A DNA stretch of 64,000 nucleotides from assembly GCA_017472255.1 (NCBI GenBank), contig JAFUQU010000048.1, positions 1 through 64,000 of the forward strand, read 5' to 3'. The stretch comes from Clostridia bacterium. GTDB lineage: Bacteria; Bacillota; Clostridia; Oscillospirales; CAG-272. A program made the position numbers and the translations under genes. The notes under the pieces are model-generated. The model saw only the letters and a program-made list of their open reading frames with translations, was not told where the DNA came from and did not search any database. Positions 59,046-64,000 of the stretch are shown in pieces (position 1 is the stretch's first letter; every line of letters starts with the position of its first letter).

Positions 59046-59065
59046 GAGTATATCCCGAATGCCAT

Positions 59066-59101
59066 CGTTTTCTCCGGCGGACACGTCTGCCGGAGAAAAC
59101 G
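59066..59101 (+). terminator. Hairpin between livJ and livH
   Basis: CGTTTTCTCCGGC pairs with GCCGGAGAAAACG (10-nt loop) with only a weak T-run, so it may act as a partial terminator or an mRNA-stabilising stem that lets the binding protein be made in excess. Confidence 0.65.
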
Positions 59102-59147
59102 AGTTATTTGTAATTATCAGGATTTCCGAAGAAAGGATACATTTTCC

Positions 59148-60035
59148 ATGCAGATGCTGATCTCAACTCTCATCGACGGCCTGAATCTGGGCAGCGTTTA
59201 CGCGCTGGTTGCATTGGGCTATTCGATGGTTTACGGTATCGCGAAGATGCTCAACTTTGCTCACGGCGATGTGATTATGGTGGGCATTTACTCGATTTTT
59301 GTCTGTTTGAATATGAATTCACTGCCGGTGCCGGTGACGATGCTGATCTGCGTGGCCGTCTGCGCCGTACTGGGCTTCACCGTGGAGAAGCTGGCATACA
59401 AGCCCTTGCGCGGCTCGCCCTCCCTGTCGGTGCTGATCACAGCCATCGGCGTTTCCTATCTGCTCCAGAATCTGGCGCTGCTTTTCTTCAAGTCCGAGCG
59501 CCGCTTTTTGCAGAACTTCCTCCAGCTGGGCAGCATACAGATCGGCTCCTTTGAGCTTCCGGTGATTTCGCTGGTGATCTGGGGCACTACGCTGGTTATC
59601 ATGATTGTGCTCAATCTTCTCATCAAATATACATCCATGGGACGCGCCATGCTCGCCGTTTCCGAGGACAAGGGCGCGGCACAGCTTATGGGCGTCAACG
59701 TGAACCGCACCATCTCCATCACCTTCGTCATCGGCTCCGCGCTGGCCGGCGTGGCGGCCATCCTCTACGCGGCAAAATATCAGAACGTGGACCCCTACAC
59801 CGGCTCGGTGTTCGGCATCAAAGCCTTCGCGGCGGCGGTGTTCGGCGGAATCGGCAGCATTCCCGGCGCGATGATCGGCGGGCTGTCGCTGGGTCTGATT
59901 GAAGCGCTGACCATCGGCTTCCTGCCCGAATCGCTGAGCGCGGTATCCGACGGCATCGCTTATGCGCTGCTGGTGCTGATGCTGATTCTCAAGCCCTCCG
60001 GTCTGCTCGGCAAGAAAAAGGTCGAGAAAGTATAA
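59148..60035 (+). CDS. livH: Branched-chain amino acid ABC permease LivH
   Basis: A 295-residue inner-membrane permease with eight or more hydrophobic segments: start LISTLIDGLNLGSVYALVALGYSMVYGIAKMLNFAHGDVIMVG, later GRAMLAVSEDKGAAQLMGVNVNRTISITFVIGSALAGVAAILY and AVFGGIGSIPGAMIGG. These are LivH-family features, including the permease-ATPase contact loop. It follows livJ after 102 nt and the hairpin, and precedes livM by 11 nt. Confidence 0.95.
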   Translation: MQMLISTLIDGLNLGSVYALVALGYSMVYGIAKMLNFAHGDVIMVGIYSIFVCLNMNSLPVPVTMLICVAVCAVLGFTVEKLAYKPLRGSPSLSVLITAIGVSYLLQNLALLFFKSERRFLQNFLQLGSIQIGSFELPVISLVIWGTTLVIMIVLNLLIKYTSMGRAMLAVSEDKGAAQLMGVNVNRTISITFVIGSALAGVAAILYAAKYQNVDPYTGSVFGIKAFAAAVFGGIGSIPGAMIGGLSLGLIEALTIGFLPESLSAVSDGIAYALLVLMLILKPSGLLGKKKVEKV

Positions 60036-60046
60036 GGAGGATGGAC

Positions 60047-61045
60047 ATGAAAAGTAATTTACGAAAAATCTTTGCCAGCCGCGTCTTTATCGGCGGTGCG
60101 GCGGCAATAGCCATATGGGGTGTGCTGGCGCTGCTCATTGCGGCAGGCATTTTCTCCCGTTCCATGCAGTCTCTGCTGATTCAGATCTGCTATTATGTCA
60201 CGCTGGCGCTTTCCCTCGATCTGGTCGTGGGATATCTGGGCGACCTGTCGCTGGGTCACGCCGCGTTCTACGCGGTGGGCGCGTACAGCGGCTGTGCCTT
60301 CGCGGTTTATACCAATCTGCCGCTGGCACTGAAATTCATCGGCGGACTGCTGGTCGGCGGCATTTGTGCGGCGATTGTGGGATTCCTGATCAGCTGCGCC
60401 ATCCTCAAGCTGCGGGGCGACTATCTGGCCATCGTCACGCTGGCGTTCGGTGAATTCGTCCGCTCCATTGTCAAGATCATCCCCGGTCTGGGCGGAACGA
60501 AGGGTCTGCTGGGCATTCCCAGCTTCGACAGCCGCGTGGTCGGCTTTACCGCTTCCTACATCGTGCTGGTGCTGGTGATTGTTGCCATCTACAACTTCAC
60601 CCATTCCCGCCATGGACGCACCGTCACTGCCATCCGCGACAACGCCATTGCTGCCGAGTCCGTGGGCATCAATATCAAGCGCACGAAGGTGCTGGTTTTC
60701 ACGATTTCCGCGTTCATCGCCGGTCTGGCGGGCGTGGTTTCCGGCTTCTACAAAACCAGCATTACCCCCGGTGATTTCGATTACAACGTTTCCATCGAGG
60801 CGTTGGTTATGGTCGTTCTGGGCGGCATGGGCAGCATCCGGGGCACGGTCATCGCGTCGGCGATCATCGTGCTGCTTCCCGAACTGCTGCGCGGCATGGA
60901 CGAATATCGTATGCTGATTTACGCCATCGTGCTGATCGCAATGATGATGATCAAGGCGTCCCCGAAATGCCGGGCGCTCAAGGAAAAGCTGGACGGGAAG
61001 ATCAACGGTTTTCGCAGCCGTTTTACCCGCAAGCGCGCGAAATAA
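60047..61045 (+). CDS. livM: Branched-chain amino acid ABC permease LivM
   Basis: A 332-residue permease with about nine hydrophobic segments. LDLVVGYLGDLSLGHAAFYAVGAYSG, LRGDYLAIVTLAFGEFVRSIVKIIPGLGGTKGLLGI and HGRTVTAIRDNAIAAESVGINI are diagnostic of LivM. Start set at 60047 because AAGGAGG ends six nt before it; the ATG at 60041 would be too close to the site. Together with LivH it forms the translocation path. A short basic tail ends the protein. livG follows 12 nt later. Confidence 0.95.
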   Translation: MKSNLRKIFASRVFIGGAAAIAIWGVLALLIAAGIFSRSMQSLLIQICYYVTLALSLDLVVGYLGDLSLGHAAFYAVGAYSGCAFAVYTNLPLALKFIGGLLVGGICAAIVGFLISCAILKLRGDYLAIVTLAFGEFVRSIVKIIPGLGGTKGLLGIPSFDSRVVGFTASYIVLVLVIVAIYNFTHSRHGRTVTAIRDNAIAAESVGINIKRTKVLVFTISAFIAGLAGVVSGFYKTSITPGDFDYNVSIEALVMVVLGGMGSIRGTVIASAIIVLLPELLRGMDEYRMLIYAIVLIAMMMIKASPKCRALKEKLDGKINGFRSRFTRKRAK

Positions 61046-61057
61046 GGAGGTTTTGTC

Positions 61058-61816
61058 ATGAGTATGTTGAAAGTTGAAAATCTTGGCATCACCTTCGGCG
61101 GTCTGCACGCGGTGGAAAACCTGAATCTGGAAATTGAAAAGAACGAGCTGTACGGACTCATCGGCCCCAATGGCGCGGGCAAAACCACGGTCTTCAATAT
61201 GCTGACCGGCGTTTATAAGCCCACTACCGGAAAATTCTGGTTGGACGGCGAGGAGCTGACCGGCCGCAGTTCCATCGAAATCAACCGCAAGGGAATCGCC
61301 CGCACCTTCCAGAACATCCGCCTGTTCGGCAACATGACCGTGGCGGAGAATGTGCTGGTGGGATTGAACAATCAGATGAGATATGGTCTGGCGTCCAGCT
61401 TCCTGCGTCTGCCCGGCTTCTTTAAGGAGGAGCGGGATTACAGCAAGCGCGCCGACGAGCTGCTGGCGGTGTTCGACCTCTACGACGAGCGGGACACGCT
61501 GGCCAGCAACCTCCCCTACGGCAAACAGCGTAAGCTGGAAATCGCCCGGGCGCTGGCAACCAGCCCCCGGCTGCTTCTCCTCGACGAGCCTGCCGCCGGT
61601 ATGAACCCCAACGAAACCGCCGAGCTGATGAACACCATCCGCTTCGTCCGCGAAAAATTCGACATGACGATTCTGCTCATCGAGCACGATATGCGGCTGG
61701 TCATGGGCATTTGCGAGCGGGTGACGGTGCTGAACTTCGGCACCGAGCTTGCCAGCGGCGAAACATCGAAGGCGCTCAACGACCCCGCGGTCGTAAAAGC
61801 GTACCTTGGCGACTGA
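61058..61816 (+). CDS. livG: Branched-chain amino acid ABC ATPase LivG
   Basis: A 252-residue ABC ATPase. Walker A GPNGAGKTT (~36-44), Q-loop RTFQNIRLFGNMTVAENVLVG, the signature LPYGKQRKLEIARAL (the LivG variant of LSGGQ), Walker B LLLLDEPAAGMNPNE and switch His in LLIEHDMRLVM are all present. NPNETAEL and GMNP are LivG traits. Start follows AAGGAGG. It pairs with LivF 15 nt downstream. Confidence 0.96.
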   Translation: MSMLKVENLGITFGGLHAVENLNLEIEKNELYGLIGPNGAGKTTVFNMLTGVYKPTTGKFWLDGEELTGRSSIEINRKGIARTFQNIRLFGNMTVAENVLVGLNNQMRYGLASSFLRLPGFFKEERDYSKRADELLAVFDLYDERDTLASNLPYGKQRKLEIARALATSPRLLLLDEPAAGMNPNETAELMNTIRFVREKFDMTILLIEHDMRLVMGICERVTVLNFGTELASGETSKALNDPAVVKAYLGD

Positions 61817-61831
61817 TGGAGGTGGACGAAT

Positions 61832-62542
61832 ATGTCAATGCTTGAAATTAAAGGTTTACAGGTCAATTACGGCATGATCCGCGCCATCAAGGGTATCGAT
61901 TTCCATGTGGATGAAGGCGAAGTTATCGCGCTCATCGGCGCGAACGGTGCGGGTAAGACCACGATTCTGCACACGATCACCGGGCTTGTCCCGGCGAAGG
62001 CAGGTTCGATCCTGTTCGAGGGAACCGAGCTGACCAAGGTGCAGCCCCACAAAATCGTTGCCATGGGCATGGCGCACGTGCCCGAGGGACGGCGGATTTT
62101 CCAGGAGCTGTCGGTGTTCGACAACCTGCGGCTGGGCGCGTTCACGCGGAAGGATAAGGCGGAAATCGCTGCATCCATTGAGATGGTTTACCAGCACTTC
62201 CCGCGTCTGCTGGAGCGCAAGAATCAGATTGCGGGCACGCTGTCCGGCGGCGAGCAGCAGATACTTGCCATGGGACGGGCGCTGATGTCCAAGCCCCGCA
62301 TTATTCTGATGGACGAACCTTCCATGGGTCTGTCGCCGCTATACGTCAGCGAAATCTTCAACATCATCGCCGAAATCAGCAAAATGGGTACAACGGTGCT
62401 TCTGGTGGAGCAGAACGCCAAAAAGGCGCTGTCCATCGCCGACCGCGCCTATGTGCTTGAGACCGGAAACATCGTCCTCGAGGGCGACGCGAAGGAGCTC
62501 ATGCAGAACGACGACGTGAAGAAAGCCTATCTTGGCGAATAG
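61832..62542 (+). CDS. livF: Branched-chain amino acid ABC ATPase LivF
   Basis: A 236-residue ABC ATPase, partner of LivG. Walker A GANGAGKTT (~37-45), VPEGRRIFQELSVFDNLRLGAF, the signature LSGGEQQILAMGRAL, Walker B IILMDEPSMGLSP and the final LLVEQNAKKALSIADRAYVLETG are diagnostic for LivF. Start follows GGAGG. It ends the livJHMGF operon at two successive hairpins. Confidence 0.96.
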   Translation: MSMLEIKGLQVNYGMIRAIKGIDFHVDEGEVIALIGANGAGKTTILHTITGLVPAKAGSILFEGTELTKVQPHKIVAMGMAHVPEGRRIFQELSVFDNLRLGAFTRKDKAEIAASIEMVYQHFPRLLERKNQIAGTLSGGEQQILAMGRALMSKPRIILMDEPSMGLSPLYVSEIFNIIAEISKMGTTVLLVEQNAKKALSIADRAYVLETGNIVLEGDAKELMQNDDVKKAYLGE

Positions 62543-62581
62543 GAGATACAATACGCATCTATGAGATGCATATTGTATCTC
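62541..62581 (+). terminator. Long hairpin after livF
   Basis: A 41-nt near-perfect inverted repeat (GGAGATACAATA and its complement outside, GCATCT/AGATGC inside) starts at the livF stop. Its T-run is poor, so it may act with the next hairpin. Confidence 0.65.
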
Positions 62582-62587
62582 CAACAA

Positions 62588-62625
62588 AAACAACCTGCTG
62601 CCCTGGTGGGCGGCAGGTTGTTTTT
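62588..62625. terminator. Bidirectional terminator
   Basis: AACAACCTGCTGCC pairs with GGCAGGTTGTT around a 9-nt loop, followed by TTTTT, between livF and the convergent deacetylase gene. Confidence 0.88.
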
Positions 62626-62634
62626 GAGCGTTTT

Positions 62635-63267
62635 TTACAGTACGCAGTCCCACTGCATTTTCGCGTGTCCCTGCGGAACCACGCCGCGCCGGCGGAACAG
62701 TTCCCGCAGATTCACGAAGCGATAGCCCTGATCGATAAGCTGGGGAAGGGCGATAGCCAGCGCGTCGGGGGTAAGGTGATTGCCCGCGCAGTCGTGGTGC
62801 AGGTAAATCTGCCCGTCTCGCGCAACCTTCAGAATGCCCGCCACGCGGGTTTCCAGATCGGAGGTGACGGGATCGTCGGGGTTGGAATTCCAGTCCGCCG
62901 AGCCGCAGGAACCGCGCATGAAGGGGAGTGGAATCGTCTCGTAAACGGTGTCATCCACCCGACAGCCGGGCGCGCGGCAGAACATCGGCAGCTCGCCCAC
63001 CGCCTCGCGAATCACGTCCTGGGTGGCGTGGAAGGCTTGCAGCATCTCATCGGGGGTCTGGCTGGTCAGCGTGGTGTGCGCCCAGGTGTGATTTTCGATG
63101 GTGCAGCCTGCTTCGACGGCTTTGCGCATGATGTCGGGATTCTTGACGGCGCGATTGCCGATAACAAAGAAGGAAGCGGTGCAGTCGTACTTTTTGAACA
63201 GCTCAAGCAGCGCCAGCGTGGTATCGCTGGGACCGTCGTCAAAGGTGAGTGCGCAGAGTTTTTCCAT
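62635..63267 (-). CDS. Polysaccharide deacetylase (CE4)
   Basis: A 210-residue NodB-fold deacetylase. LTFDDGPSD (Asp pair, with the catalytic base) at 6-14 and HTWAHTTL near 60-67 (the HxxxH metal pair) are clear, with CRAPGCRVDD and a C-terminal LHHD segment. It removes N-acetyl groups from peptidoglycan, chitin-type or other polymers. There is no signal peptide, so it is probably cytoplasmic or made as part of another process. Start at 63267 follows AAAGGA, 15 nt after the zinc-ribbon membrane protein gene ends. Confidence 0.9.
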   Translation of the reverse strand: MEKLCALTFDDGPSDTTLALLELFKKYDCTASFFVIGNRAVKNPDIMRKAVEAGCTIENHTWAHTTLTSQTPDEMLQAFHATQDVIREAVGELPMFCRAPGCRVDDTVYETIPLPFMRGSCGSADWNSNPDDPVTSDLETRVAGILKVARDGQIYLHHDCAGNHLTPDALAIALPQLIDQGYRFVNLRELFRRRGVVPQGHAKMQWDCVL

Positions 63268-63281
63268 GGCAATAAATCCTT

Positions 63282-63782
63282 TCATATGTAAAAAATACTG
63301 AATAATGCAAATCCGATAGCCGTCAGTGCGAAGACTACCAGCCATGTGGTCAGCCAGAGGTGGGTGTCGCTGTCGGCATAGACGTCCAGATCGTCCGGGT
63401 CGTAGTCGATGGAGTGCCGATAGCGCCAGCTGGGGCGGAGAATATGCGCGGCGGGGTAGGGAAAGATGGCGATGAGGGCGCTCAGCCCCGCAAATACGCA
63501 GGATACTGCCAGCCCAATCCCCCGGTCATCGAAGTTCCAGCGGTAAATCAGCACGATGTTCAGCACGATCAGCCCCAGCATCGATATGCCGAGCAGCCGC
63601 GCCCAGCGGGGGAAGGGATGGTTATACTTGCCGTCAATGGAACCTGACGCCATCATGTCCAGCTCGTCCGCGAAAACCTCATCGGCCTCGGGAAGCACCC
63701 GTCCGCAGTCCACGCAGGTCTGCCGGGAAGCCGATTGAATCGTGCCGCAGTGGGGGCATTTTTTCATTTTATCTTTGTCCAT
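63282..63782 (-). CDS. Zinc-ribbon membrane protein
   Basis: A 166-residue protein with an N-terminal zinc ribbon (CPHCGTIQSASRQTCVDCG, CxxC...CxxC at ~9-27) and three hydrophobic segments (about 60-80, 90-108 and 143-164). The segment between the last two is acidic (SIDYDPDDLDVYADSDTH). No known family recognised; the layout recurs in Clostridia as hypothetical protein. Start at 63782 follows AGGAGATCATCA and overlaps the end of the next gene upstream by 14 bases, so translation may be coupled. Confidence 0.72.
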   Translation of the reverse strand: MDKDKMKKCPHCGTIQSASRQTCVDCGRVLPEADEVFADELDMMASGSIDGKYNHPFPRWARLLGISMLGLIVLNIVLIYRWNFDDRGIGLAVSCVFAGLSALIAIFPYPAAHILRPSWRYRHSIDYDPDDLDVYADSDTHLWLTTWLVVFALTAIGFALFSIFYI

Positions 63783-64000
63783 TGATGATCTCCTGAATCA
63801 TGGCGTCGTAGTTCGGTTCGGGACGGGACGCAAACAGCTCGGGCGCGAGGAAGAACAGCAGCGTGAAAACCACCGCCATCGCCAGCGGAATCAACAGTAT
63901 AACAACGGAGAAGCGCCCTTCGGCCGTCGTAGCGGTGTTCCAGAAGGAGTCGCAGTCCCACGGCTCATGGCGGCGGCGGTGAACCAGATACCCGAAGAAG
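63769..64000 (-). CDS. Partial hypothetical membrane protein cut by the window edge
   Basis: On the minus strand an open frame enters from the right edge and stops at 63769. The visible ~76 residues begin FFGYLVHRRRHEPWDCDSFW, then one strong membrane segment (FSVVILLIPLAMAVVFTLLFFL), and end YDAMIQEIINGQR. It lies in a different frame from its most obvious shadow. Its stop falls 14 nt inside the next gene, the arrangement of an operon. No family recognised. Confidence 0.6.
   Translation of the reverse strand, partial: FFGYLVHRRRHEPWDCDSFWNTATTAEGRFSVVILLIPLAMAVVFTLLFFLAPELFASRPEPNYDAMIQEIINGQR

Overview
The window is a GC-rich (roughly 55-60%) piece of a Gram-positive, low-G+C-lineage chromosome, most likely an uncultured gut member of the Clostridia (Oscillospirales or Christensenellales type). 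The evidence is a ctsR-mcsA-mcsB-clpC heat-shock operon, RNase J, T-box control, lipoprotein solute-binding proteins, tRNA genes with encoded CCA, strong AAGGAGG-type ribosome binding sites, and many consensus promoters with 17-nt spacers. No rRNA, CRISPR array or intact transposase was seen.

Layout. 0-6 kb: the 3' part of clpB, a surface-anchored secreted protein, a PocR-AraC regulator and rnjA (RNase J) with a structured leader. 6.4-9.6 kb: small genes and a phage-type control module, made of ImmA/XRE facing a DUF739 repressor-like gene and a degenerate M23-like gene that share a duplicated operator. 9.6-12.4 kb: an orphan solute-binding lipoprotein and a Cys-rich conserved protein. 12.4-16.1 kb: pstSCAB behind a phased array of Pho-box heptads; PstS is circularly permuted. 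16.1-18 kb: a tRNA-Asp/tRNA-Thr unit and small genes. 18-22.8 kb: the CtsR regulon operon with three CtsR boxes. 22.9-28.5 kb: a glycosyltransferase-CsaB fusion, a permease, an esterase and an MBL-fold enzyme.

28.7-31.4 kb holds the most striking locus: a complete T-box riboswitch with an apparent isoleucine (ATC) specifier controlling an XRE-cupin-acyl-CoA synthetase fusion. Its likely role is activation of a branched-chain acid for isoleucine synthesis. 31.5-51.4 kb is an accessory carbohydrate-related region: a GH5-like hydrolase, a GH127 beta-L-arabinofuranosidase, a Gfo/Idh/MocA oxidoreductase, an SGNH esterase, an orphan sugar-type binding protein, and AraC and LacI regulators. Within it, one of three translationally coupled AraC paralogues has been split by a 3.7-kb insertion that carries the GH127 gene, its divergent AraC regulator and conjugative-element debris.

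51.4-57.7 kb: hydrolases, an MntR-type regulator, a DUF554 protein, a MATE exporter, a repeat-rich intergenic region and a tRNA-Arg/tRNA-His unit. 57.8-62.6 kb: a complete livJHMGF branched-chain amino acid ABC transporter. The window ends with a polysaccharide deacetylase, a zinc-ribbon membrane protein and a partial membrane protein. The liv uptake system and the Ile T-box locus both point to branched-chain amino acid supply as a theme.
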